A stretch of DNA of 64,000 nt from Gemella massiliensis (GTDB lineage: Bacteria; Bacillota; Bacilli; Staphylococcales; Gemellaceae): NCBI RefSeq assembly GCF_900120125.1, contig NZ_LT635545.1:302813-366812 (forward strand), given 5' to 3'. The position numbers and the translations under genes are program-made. The notes under the pieces are model-generated. The model worked only from the letters and a program-made list of their open reading frames with translations. It had not been told where the DNA came from and did no database searches. Numbering within the stretch: position 1 is the first letter of the stretch; every line of letters begins with the position of its first letter. Below are positions 32,060 to 40,438 of the stretch, piece by piece.

Positions 32060-33319
32060 TTAGCTAAGTTTCCCTTTTAGTTTCATATTTTTAACAATTT
32101 TTTCAATTGAATTTACATAAGCTGCTTTTCTCATCGGAATTTCAAAACGTTCTTTTACTGACCAAATATCATTAAATGCTTTTGTCATAACACGGTCTTG
32201 TTTTTCCACTACTTCTTCTTCACTCCAATAATAACCATATAGATTTTGTACCCATTCAAAATATGATACTGTTACTCCGCCGCTGTTTGCCAATATATCC
32301 GGAATAACAACTTTACCACGCTCCGTTAAAACTTTATCTCCTACCAGTGTAGCCGGCCCGTTCGCTCCTTCTGAAATAATCGGTGCATTTATTAAATTAG
32401 CTTCTTTTTCATCAATAGCATTTTCTAAAGCACATGGACAAAGCACATCAACATCTAATGCCCAAAATTCATCTAAACTTAAACGTTTAGTATTGGGTAA
32501 TGTATGAAATCTTACTTTTGTATCCTTACAATGTTGAAGTTCCTCATAAGATAGTCCTTCAGCACGGTAAACTGCATACTGAACGCCGTTGTCGTCACGC
32601 TCAGTAACTGCAACAACAGTCCCACCGTAGTTGATTATAGTTTGAACGGTGTAGCTACCTACATTACCGAAACCTTGAACAGCAACTTTTGAACCTTTTA
32701 CCGATTTTCCTAATTTTTCCAGTGCTAATTTCGCAGCCAAAGCAACACCATGCCCTGTCGCCTGTGTTCTACCTAATGAACCACCAAGCTCTAACGGTTT
32801 TCCTGTTAGTGTTCCAATCGCCTGTTCTCCTGTCAATGTATTAAACTCATCAATCATCCACGACATAATTTGACCGTTCGTATTCACATCCGGTGCGGGT
32901 ATATCTTGTTTTTCCCCAAGATATTTATATAATCCTCGGATATATCCACGTGATAATTGTTCTAATTCACCTTGTGACAATTCTTTAGGATCTACTATAA
33001 CGCCGCCTTTCCCACCGCCATAAGGTAGATTGGCAACTGCACACTTAAATGTCATCCAAATAGATAACGCTTTTACCTCATCTCCTGTTACTAATGGGTG
33101 AAAGCGTAACCCCCCTTTAGTCGGTCCTATCGCATCATTATGCTGAGAACGAAAACCTTTGAAGTATTTTATCTCTCCACTATCCATTTTTACCGGAATA
33201 GTTATTTCGATAAAGCGTTGCGGATCTTTTAACGCTTCGTATACCTCATCTTTGTACCCAAGTATATCACAGGCACTTTTAATTTGTTCTCTGGCATTAA
33301 TTAATGGATTGTTATTCAT
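32060..33319 (-). CDS. gudB: NAD-type glutamate dehydrogenase
   Basis: A 419-residue GudB/RocG-type enzyme that deaminates glutamate to 2-oxoglutarate and ammonia. The substrate-binding HNDAIGPTKGGLRFHP (near residue 65-80), the catalytic Lys in YGGGKGGVIVDP, and the dinucleotide fold VAVQGFGNVGSYTVQTIINYGG (near 210-232) are present. The ICHEN-like ISEGANGPAT segment completes the active site. The length is that of hexameric NAD-linked Bacillus enzymes, not of the longer NADP form. Together with the proline reductase it points to amino-acid catabolism. The ribosome-binding site is AAGGAGAA. Confidence 0.94.
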   Translation of the reverse strand: MNNNPLINAREQIKSACDILGYKDEVYEALKDPQRFIEITIPVKMDSGEIKYFKGFRSQHNDAIGPTKGGLRFHPLVTGDEVKALSIWMTFKCAVANLPYGGGKGGVIVDPKELSQGELEQLSRGYIRGLYKYLGEKQDIPAPDVNTNGQIMSWMIDEFNTLTGEQAIGTLTGKPLELGGSLGRTQATGHGVALAAKLALEKLGKSVKGSKVAVQGFGNVGSYTVQTIINYGGTVVAVTERDDNGVQYAVYRAEGLSYEELQHCKDTKVRFHTLPNTKRLSLDEFWALDVDVLCPCALENAIDEKEANLINAPIISEGANGPATLVGDKVLTERGKVVIPDILANSGGVTVSYFEWVQNLYGYYWSEEEVVEKQDRVMTKAFNDIWSVKERFEIPMRKAAYVNSIEKIVKNMKLKGKLS

Positions 33320-33520
33320 AACTGATTCTCCTTAAACTTTTTAATTTTAAGAGTAATGATTTTACCCTACCTTATTATAACAAATTAATATCAGGATTGT
33401 AAACGGTATGTTTCTCTTATTAAAGCCAATTTTTTCAACTTTAGCCTATACCTTATTAATAATATTATAAGAGGTAAATTTTTATTTAATTAATACAATT
33501 TTTCGCCTTTTTTTGCTATT

Positions 33521-36136
33521 TTACTTAACATTATACCAACTATCTCCAACACCTGCCTCCGCTTTTAGTTTTACAGATAGTTTAGCGGCGCTCTCCATTA
33601 TTTTCACTATTTCTTTTGTAAATTCCTCTACCACTTTTTTATTTACATCCAAAATTAATTCATCATGAACTTGAAGCAACAATTTAGCATCAATATTGTT
33701 TTTTTCTATATAATCGTTAACATTTATCATTGCGATTTTTATTATATCAGCTGCAGTGCCTTGAATTGGTGTATTCATTGCGATACGTGAATTTAGATTT
33801 ACTATCATTTTATTTTTCGAATTAATTTCCGGAAGGTTTCTTCTTCTATGGTACAGCGTTTCAACATACCCCTTTTCTTTCGCAAAGTTTACAATATCTT
33901 CCATATACTGTTTTACCCCCGGAAATGTTTCTAAATACTTTTTAATAAATTCCTTTGCACGTTTTCTTGTTATTCCCAGATTATTTGATAATCCAAAATC
34001 GGAAATACCATATATTATCCCAAAATTTACCGCCTTAGCTTCACGACGCATAGCAGGGGTTACTTCTTCAAGTGTAACTCCATTCACATCACTTGCCGTT
34101 TTTGCATGAATATCAATATCATGTTCGAAAGCATCAATCATTCTGTCATCATTCGCAATATGAGCTAATACCCTTAATTCAATTTGGGAATAGTCAATTG
34201 ACAAAATAACTCTATCTTCAGAGCCTGAAATAAATGCTTTTCTAATTTTCTTTCCTTCCTCTATTCTTGTCGGTATATTTTGAAGATTTGGATTAACCGA
34301 TGATAGTCTTCCTGTTTGAGTTAATGTTTGTTCATAACGTGTATGAATTTTCCCTTCACGAGTAATATCTTTAACTAATCCTTTAGCATAAGTCGAATTA
34401 AGTTTTGCCAATATTCTGTACTCCATTATAAGCGGGATAATTTCATGAGCGTTTTGGAGTTGTTCCAATACTTCTACAGAAGTGGAATATCCTGTTTTTA
34501 TTTTTTTTATAGGAGGTAAATTTAATTTTTCAAATAAAATTACCGCCAGTTGTTTTGGAGATGCGATATTAAATTCTTCACCTGCTAAAGCATGAATACC
34601 GGCCTCAAGCGTTGAAATTCGTTTATCAAGTTCTACGCTCATTATTTCTAACTCTTTTTTACTAACATGGATACCTTCAAATTCCATTTTTGCTAACACT
34701 TTTGCGGTTTTTATTTCTATGTTCTCAAAAAGATTCATCATATCTTCTTCAATTAATTTTTCCCTTAACGGCTCTTCTAATTTTGAAATATAACTTACTA
34801 TCTGAGCTAAATAGGAATGAATCACACTATTAACCGGTAAGGTTCTTCTTGCTCCTTTGCCGTAGATTTCTTCATCACTTTTTAAAATTTCTCCAAGATA
34901 ATTAAAAACTATTTTATCAATTTGAATTTTTGAAGTTACATCTGCTAAATATGCGGCAATCATAACATCAAAAACATCTCCGTTTATTGTAGTACCGTTT
35001 TTTAACGCTAAATACATCAATTTTTTGTAATCATATACTATCTTTTTATTTTCGGAAGTTAAATAGTCCAAAACCGTTTCGTTACTAAAAAAAGAATCTT
35101 CACTAAATAAATAAATTTTTTCTTGATTATAAACAGCTATTCCTACCACACTGGAATTATGATAATCTTCCGTATAACATTCCGCATGGATACTTGCTGA
35201 ATTAAAATCTATTCTTGTTTTATCAGTAGCATGGATTATCTCCAATTCTTCCTCTGTTTCTAAGCCCTCTTTTTCCGCTTCTATACGTAATTTTTTTAAA
35301 AATGAGGTAAACTCCAATTTTTCAAATAATTTTATTTTCTTTTTTCTGTTTTCTTCAAAAATTAATTCTTCCAGTTTATTTTCTAACGGTACTTCTGTAT
35401 GGATAGTAGCCAATTTTTTACTTATCAAGGCATCTTCTTTCCCCTCTGTTAGACGCTCTTTTAACTTTTTACCGCTTATATTATCAATATTATCTAAAAT
35501 ATTTTCAACACTTCCATACTCGGTAAGCAGTTTAATCGCAGTTTTCTCACCGACTCCGGCTATTCCCGGAATATTATCAGATTTATCTCCCATTAAACCT
35601 TTCATATCAATTATTTGTTCCGGAGTTAAATTGTATTTTTCCTTAATAAATTCCGGAGTATAATAATCAATTTCCGTTACTCCTCGTTTTGTATAATAAA
35701 TTGTGATATTCTCACTTGCAAGCTGAGTTAAATCTTTATCGCCTGAAACAATAATAACTTCTAAGCCGGCTTTTTCTGCCAAACGTGCATAACTTCCGAT
35801 AATATCGTCTGCTTCATAATCAAAATGCTCTTCATATTTTATTCCATAAGATTCTATAAGCTCTCTTACATAACCGAACTGTTCCACCAACTCGTCAGGC
35901 GTTTTATCACGTGTACCTTTATAATTTTCGTAACTTTTATGTCGAAAAGTTTGCTTTCCTTTATCAAAGGCAACAAGTGCATATTTCGGCTTAACATCGG
36001 TTAAAACTCTTTCCAACATTAAGGTAAAACCATAAACACTGTTCGTGTATAACCCTTTTTTATTTTTTAGTGCCGGCATAGCATAAAAAGCACGATAGCT
36101 CAAACTATTACCATCCAATAAAATTATTTTATCCAT
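33521..36136 (-). CDS. polA: DNA polymerase I
   Basis: An 871-residue replication and repair enzyme. Residues 1-290 are the 5' nuclease (LDGNSLSYRAFYAMP, DYEADDIIGSYA, GDKDLTQLA, GLMGDKSDNIPG). Residues about 300-480 have the 3'-5' exonuclease fold but lack the DxE metal-binding motif, so proofreading is probably lost, as in Bacillus PolI. The polymerase part has motif A SIDYSQIELRVLAHI near 645, motif B REAKAVNFGIIYG near 700 and motif C LLQVHDELILD near 822. It follows 100 bp after the TPR protein gene. Confidence 0.97.
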   Translation of the reverse strand: MDKIILLDGNSLSYRAFYAMPALKNKKGLYTNSVYGFTLMLERVLTDVKPKYALVAFDKGKQTFRHKSYENYKGTRDKTPDELVEQFGYVRELIESYGIKYEEHFDYEADDIIGSYARLAEKAGLEVIIVSGDKDLTQLASENITIYYTKRGVTEIDYYTPEFIKEKYNLTPEQIIDMKGLMGDKSDNIPGIAGVGEKTAIKLLTEYGSVENILDNIDNISGKKLKERLTEGKEDALISKKLATIHTEVPLENKLEELIFEENRKKKIKLFEKLEFTSFLKKLRIEAEKEGLETEEELEIIHATDKTRIDFNSASIHAECYTEDYHNSSVVGIAVYNQEKIYLFSEDSFFSNETVLDYLTSENKKIVYDYKKLMYLALKNGTTINGDVFDVMIAAYLADVTSKIQIDKIVFNYLGEILKSDEEIYGKGARRTLPVNSVIHSYLAQIVSYISKLEEPLREKLIEEDMMNLFENIEIKTAKVLAKMEFEGIHVSKKELEIMSVELDKRISTLEAGIHALAGEEFNIASPKQLAVILFEKLNLPPIKKIKTGYSTSVEVLEQLQNAHEIIPLIMEYRILAKLNSTYAKGLVKDITREGKIHTRYEQTLTQTGRLSSVNPNLQNIPTRIEEGKKIRKAFISGSEDRVILSIDYSQIELRVLAHIANDDRMIDAFEHDIDIHAKTASDVNGVTLEEVTPAMRREAKAVNFGIIYGISDFGLSNNLGITRKRAKEFIKKYLETFPGVKQYMEDIVNFAKEKGYVETLYHRRRNLPEINSKNKMIVNLNSRIAMNTPIQGTAADIIKIAMINVNDYIEKNNIDAKLLLQVHDELILDVNKKVVEEFTKEIVKIMESAAKLSVKLKAEAGVGDSWYNVK

Positions 36137-36236
36137 GTCTATCTCCTTATTATACCGTTAATAAACTAAAGAAAACTCACAAGTAAAAATTTTTTAAAAT
36201 CACAAATTTTCTACCTCTGAGTTCCTCCTCTTTTAA

Positions 36237-37421
36237 TTAATATTCATCATGATGATTATGTGAACAACCATGATGGTGATGATGTTCAAAATGTTCTATA
36301 ATTTCATGAACTCTTTTACTTCCTGTTAGCTCATAAACATTTTTTAGTGTTTCCAAATAAGTCGGTTCGTCATGCAATAATTCAACATAAGTCACCGCTT
36401 CTTCTTCAACAAAATCAATATAATCTTCCTCTTCCGATAGAGCATTTAAGGCAGCACCTAACAAAATCGGATCGTCTTTAACAATGGCGTGTTCATTATA
36501 TAAACTATAAATTTTATCATATTCAAATAAAGTTTTTAAAGCATAAATCGCTATATATAGAGTTTCTTCCGAAATTCCCATATTTGTTAAAACTTCTTTC
36601 ATCAACTGACGGATTTTATCATATTCCTTATCGTCGTTATAAAGAGAAATCAAGTGCAAATAGGCACTGTGTGCAACACCTTGAAGTTCGATGTATTTTT
36701 CAAGATATTTTTTCGCTTCTTCACCTTTTGACATATGACCTAAATGTAAATAAGAATCAACAAACTCCGAATCTAAATCTATTGTTTTTAAAAGGTACAT
36801 TTTTGAATTTTCAATATCTTTAAGCTGATTGTACGAATATGCAACAGCGAATAATAAATTGGCATCTTCATACTCCCTACCGTGTCTTGTATAAAAATCA
36901 ACGGCATCTTCAAATAAACCCATTACAAATAAATTATCAAATGCCAAATGAAAACTTTCAGCAGACGGTTCTTCATGGAAAATTCTTTCACTCATAATTT
37001 TCGCCTTATTTTCCCTACCGGTTTCTAAATAAATGGACACCAACTCCGAATCTATACTTCTTACAGCTTCAGGGTGTTTGGTTTTACTGCGTGCCTGTTG
37101 AAACTTATCTTCTGCAATTTCCAACAAACCGTCATTTTTATAAATCATACCCTCTAAATACAAAACCGGTGCTGTTTTTTCAGCATTATATAAAATAAAA
37201 AGGGCATCATCCTTTTTATTAAGATACATTAAATTATGAACATATCCTTCAATCGCATCGTCTTCTTCCTTATTTTGTTCATAAATAATTCTTGACAACT
37301 CAAGTGCATCCTCAAACAATCCATTATTAAATAAAATTGAACGGAAATTTTCCTGTTGTTCTCTATCTAATTGTTCCAAGTCAATACCCTTAAATTCTTC
37401 TAAAAATTTTTGTATATCCAT
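36237..37421 (-). CDS. ypiA: TPR protein (YpiA-like) with a His-rich C-terminus
   Basis: A 394-residue protein made of tetratricopeptide-like helix pairs (EDALELSRIIYEQN, NSKMYLLKTIDLDSEFVDSYLHLGHM, and similar). It ends HFEHHHHHGCSHNHHDEY, a His- and Cys-containing tail able to bind Zn or Ni. Its ATG overlaps the hepT stop by one base, so it is translationally coupled. In Staphylococcus the hepS-menH-hepT-ndk-aro cluster ends in a TPR gene of this type. Here the genes between seem lost, leaving hepS-hepT-TPR. That synteny is the main reason for the YpiA name. The function of YpiA is poorly known. Confidence 0.75.
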   Translation of the reverse strand: MDIQKFLEEFKGIDLEQLDREQQENFRSILFNNGLFEDALELSRIIYEQNKEEDDAIEGYVHNLMYLNKKDDALFILYNAEKTAPVLYLEGMIYKNDGLLEIAEDKFQQARSKTKHPEAVRSIDSELVSIYLETGRENKAKIMSERIFHEEPSAESFHLAFDNLFVMGLFEDAVDFYTRHGREYEDANLLFAVAYSYNQLKDIENSKMYLLKTIDLDSEFVDSYLHLGHMSKGEEAKKYLEKYIELQGVAHSAYLHLISLYNDDKEYDKIRQLMKEVLTNMGISEETLYIAIYALKTLFEYDKIYSLYNEHAIVKDDPILLGAALNALSEEEDYIDFVEEEAVTYVELLHDEPTYLETLKNVYELTGSKRVHEIIEHFEHHHHHGCSHNHHDEY

Positions 37422-38365
37422 TATTTATCTCTCCTTGCTAATTTATTCATTACATATTCTAATTCCAGACGTATTTTTTTATCCATATCTCTAATGATAA
37501 AACGTGCCTTTTCTAAATAACTTACACTCACCGAAAGTGTTTGTTCCAATATCTCTTCATTACTTTTTATAAAATCTATTATCTTCTGCTTATACTCTAT
37601 GCTACTGTCTTTACAAAAATCTAAAAATAACTCGTTATTATATTCTCTAGCAATTATCGCCGGTAAAGTCATATTTCCATTTATTAAATCCTGTCCCGAC
37701 TCTTTACCGAGGTTATTTCCACCGGAAAAATCCAAATAATCATCAACTATTTGATAACTCATTCCAAGGTAATAGCCATATCTGTAACTGCTAATTATAT
37801 CCTTATCCTCCGCCCCCGAAATAATGCTGCCGGCTACACAAGAAAAAGCGATAAGAATCGCAGTTTTACGTTTTATTTTTTTCAAATAATCTAATCTTCT
37901 CGTATTAACATTATACAAATCATCTTCTTGGATTAATTCGCCGACACAAAGCTCTTTTAAAGTCATCGCAAGATAAGTATGCAATCTCTCATCTTTAAAT
38001 TCGCTAATTGTATTAAGAACAACCGCAAAAAGGTAATCACCAACATACAAGGCGAAATAATTCCCGTATTTTTTATTTAGTGTCACATCCCCGCGACGAG
38101 TTTGTGCATTGTCAATAATATCATCATGAATAAGACTCGCAGTATGAATAATTTCAACGATACCAGCAAGACGGATAATATCTTTTTTATTCTCACTAAA
38201 ATTTCCTAATTTTGCACAGATAAGCAACAAAAGCACCCTTATCCTTTTTCCGCCATTCAAAAAATATTTCTTAATAACTTTATTTAATTTATTATCGTTG
38301 CTTTTTGTTATTTCAAAAATATCTTCTAGCACTTCCGCTATCAATCCGTCATACTGTTTTAACAT
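37421..38365 (-). CDS. hepT: heptaprenyl diphosphate synthase component II
   Basis: A 314-residue trans-prenyltransferase that extends farnesyl diphosphate with isopentenyl diphosphate. The two Asp-rich motifs are visible: IHTASLIHDDIIDNAQTRRG near residue 85 and YQIVDDYLDFSGG near 215. GKRIRVLLLL near 38 matches the substrate-binding GGKRxRP, with Val replacing Pro. It works as a heterodimer with HepS, encoded directly upstream (adjacent, no gap). The chain is normally the menaquinone side chain or a similar lipid. No menaquinone gene lies here. Confidence 0.9.
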   Translation of the reverse strand: MLKQYDGLIAEVLEDIFEITKSNDNKLNKVIKKYFLNGGKRIRVLLLLICAKLGNFSENKKDIIRLAGIVEIIHTASLIHDDIIDNAQTRRGDVTLNKKYGNYFALYVGDYLFAVVLNTISEFKDERLHTYLAMTLKELCVGELIQEDDLYNVNTRRLDYLKKIKRKTAILIAFSCVAGSIISGAEDKDIISSYRYGYYLGMSYQIVDDYLDFSGGNNLGKESGQDLINGNMTLPAIIAREYNNELFLDFCKDSSIEYKQKIIDFIKSNEEILEQTLSVSVSYLEKARFIIRDMDKKIRLELEYVMNKLARRDK

Positions 38366-38773
38366 TTAATTCTCCGCCCATACTACTTTTTTGATAAAGG
38401 TTCTGTCATCATCATCTATTTTTTTACCATAAAACTCAAACCACACATAAATAATATTAATAATGAATTTATCTACACTCGAATTATTATTTAATAATTT
38501 TTGATACCCGACCTTCATAATATCTGTCAATTTTTTCAGTTTAACCAAATCTTTTTTTAATAAACTATAATACTCAAAACTATAATAATCACCAAAAAGC
38601 AATGACTTAGTTTTAATGTTATCGGTAGAAAATTCCTTTATATGCTGCTCTAAAGAACTCAAAGCAAAAAATATAGCTTTGTTATATTCTTCATTATTAA
38701 AATGATAACGCTCTTTTATTTTAAAAAGATTTAACTTTTCTATAAATTTTTTATTATAACTATATGTCTTCAT
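38366..38773 (-). CDS. hepS: heptaprenyl diphosphate synthase component I-like
   Basis: A 135-residue protein, short for HepS (usually over 200). The core segment KSLLFGDYYSFEYYSLLKKDLVKL corresponds to the conserved GDxxSxxYYxLL region of HepS, the non-catalytic partner controlling chain length. Position directly before hepT supports the call. The N-terminal part seen in Bacillus HepS is reduced. The ribosome-binding site (TTGAGGT) is modest. The short length is normal for some cocci as far as I recall, but I cannot verify this. Confidence 0.75.
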   Translation of the reverse strand: MKTYSYNKKFIEKLNLFKIKERYHFNNEEYNKAIFFALSSLEQHIKEFSTDNIKTKSLLFGDYYSFEYYSLLKKDLVKLKKLTDIMKVGYQKLLNNNSSVDKFIINIIYVWFEFYGKKIDDDDRTFIKKVVWAEN

Positions 38774-38844
38774 TGTAAAACCTCAAGTTTTTTATCCCTA
38801 TTATTATAACACAATATAGATATTAATAAAAATTTCAAAACTAA

Positions 38845-38929
38845 AAAACTTTCTAACACTTATGAACTATGGTTACTACCTTTTGAAAAATTGAATAAAT
38901 TTTTCGGTTCTTTTTAGTTAGAAAGTTTT
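38845..38929 (-). terminator. long hairpin terminator after the DUF4064 gene
   Basis: AAAACTTTCTAAC (38845-38857) pairs perfectly with GTTAGAAAGTTTT (38917-38929) across a 59-nt loop. The minus strand then shows TTTTTTAG. A long loop makes it less certain than a compact terminator. Confidence 0.6.
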
Positions 38930-38967
38930 ATATGTCTTTTATCAAGTTAAATCAATAGTTTAATTTT

Positions 38968-39426
38968 TTATAAATAACTTACCGTTTCGTTTTGATTAAT
39001 ATCATCTTCAGGTTCTTTTCTTACAAATAACATTATCGCTACTATAAAGTGTAATATATAAATTGGGAAGAAAAATCCAACTGATGTTATACCGACACCG
39101 ATAGCTACCAACAAGAAGAAAATACCGGCAATAATACGTTTTTTTATAATAAATGTCGCTATCAATGCTAATATTAATAAAACAATGTAAATTACCGTAT
39201 AAATTTTAAATGTTGCAACACCTAATTCTAATGCTTTATCCGTAGGAATAGACGCATTTTGTTGAGCTAAGCTGGCTTCAAACGCTCTTAAAAACTCCGG
39301 ATTTTTTAATATATCTTTTGTACTACTAATAAATGATACATAACTTAAACCACCGGTAATAATTAATAATAACACATTAGCTATCCAAGCTAAAATTTTT
39401 TCAGTAGTCCTTTTAAATGGTTTCAT
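38968..39426 (-). CDS. DUF4064-family membrane protein
   Basis: A 152-residue protein with four membrane segments: ILAWIANVLLLIITGGLSYVSF (about 11-32), then an external helix with STKDILKNPEFLRAFEASLAQ, then helices at about 75-90, 95-118 and 120-137. This arrangement and the opening KPFKRTTEKILAWIANVL fit the DUF4064 family of Firmicutes. Function is unknown. The tail EPEDDINQNETVSYL is acidic and cytoplasmic. A single-gene unit. Confidence 0.75.
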   Translation of the reverse strand: MKPFKRTTEKILAWIANVLLLIITGGLSYVSFISSTKDILKNPEFLRAFEASLAQQNASIPTDKALELGVATFKIYTVIYIVLLILALIATFIIKKRIIAGIFFLLVAIGVGITSVGFFFPIYILHFIVAIMLFVRKEPEDDINQNETVSYL

Positions 39427-39571
39427 AAATAACTCCTCCTTATGTTTTAATAAATATTATAGTAACTTTTATATAAACTACCACAATCTTAGTATATCAT
39501 ATTTTAAATTTTTGCGCTAATTTTCCACTAAAGTGTCAAATTTATTATCCAGATGAAAAATAATACAAGAA

Positions 39572-39607
39572 TATAATTTTTTCATACCCTGTATTTGGAA
39601 CAGTCCC
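39572..39607 (+). repeat. solo ISL3-type terminal sequence
   Basis: TTTTTTCATACCCTGTATTTGGAACAGTCCC resembles the right end of the ISL3 element at 14405 (TTTTTTCTCATGCCCCGTATTTGACACAGAGCC) over about 30 bp. No transposase remains nearby, so it looks like the trace of a lost element or a non-autonomous relative. Confidence 0.5.
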
Positions 39608-39636
39608 AAAATTTAATATGATATATGAAACAACTC

Positions 39637-39672
39637 AAAAACCATTACCTTTTTAGATAGATAATGGTTTTT
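39637..39672 (-). terminator. terminator of the HAD phosphatase gene
   Basis: AAAAACCATTA (39637-39647) pairs perfectly with TAATGGTTTTT (39662-39672). It lies at the very end of the gene. Confidence 0.7.
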
Positions 39673-39675
39673 ATA

Positions 39676-40434
39676 CTATTTATAATTTTCTTCAAAATGT
39701 TCTATTGCTTTTGCAAAACTTTCTACTACATATGTAGCCTGTTGCTGCACTTCTTTCGGAGCACCGCTCATACAGTAAGAAATGTCGGCTATTTTAAACA
39801 TATCCACATCATTTCCGGAATCACCCAAAGCAATAATTCTATTATATCCTGATTTTATTAATTTTATTCCACTCGCTTTAGAAATACCCCTAGCTGTTAT
39901 TTCCATTCTTGTTGATCCCGATTTGTAAATTTCTACATTCGGAAATAATTTTCTCATAATTTCATAATGAGAATTTAATTCTTCTTTACACGGTCTTACA
40001 TTTATCTTATAAATTGTTTTCCCAACCAATAGTTCAAAAGGATTATCCACACAAATAAGCTCCATGTTCCAAAGTCTATCCTTTTTCTCATGATTGAAGT
40101 TGCCAATTCTTTGTTTGCCGTCTAAAGCATCAAATATAAGTTTATTTTCTTTTAAATATTTAAAAATATCCTCTAAATCTTTTTCTTGAATATATTTTTC
40201 AAATATAATTTCATTTTGTCTTGTTACAACCGCTCCGTTAAACCCTATCATATGTGTGACTTCTATATTATCACCTTCGGCAATATATTTGATTTCTTCA
40301 ACAGATCGCCCGGTCGCAACTGAGAAGTCCCCATATTTTTTTGCACTATGATACGCCCTTAAATCACCTTGTTCGACGAACACCGAATTTTTTACAAATG
40401 TTCCATCTAAGTCTGTAACAAACAAATTTTTCAT
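39676..40434 (-). CDS. Cof-type HAD phosphatase
   Basis: A 252-residue HAD subfamily IIB hydrolase, a family acting on sugar phosphates and similar metabolites. The nucleophile motif FVTDLDGTFVKNS is at the N-terminus (Asp8 and Asp10), FSVATGRSVEEI near 38 carries motif II, and ALGDSGNDVDMFKIA near 205 carries the acidic motif. The start at 40434 is chosen because GGAGGAA, lying in the end of the PTS gene, is 9 nt upstream; the ATG 21 bp further up has no such site. Close coupling to the PTS gene suggests that it dephosphorylates an imported sugar phosphate (inference). Confidence 0.88.
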   Translation of the reverse strand: MKNLFVTDLDGTFVKNSVFVEQGDLRAYHSAKKYGDFSVATGRSVEEIKYIAEGDNIEVTHMIGFNGAVVTRQNEIIFEKYIQEKDLEDIFKYLKENKLIFDALDGKQRIGNFNHEKKDRLWNMELICVDNPFELLVGKTIYKINVRPCKEELNSHYEIMRKLFPNVEIYKSGSTRMEITARGISKASGIKLIKSGYNRIIALGDSGNDVDMFKIADISYCMSGAPKEVQQQATYVVESFAKAIEHFEENYK

Positions 40435-40438
40435 AAAC

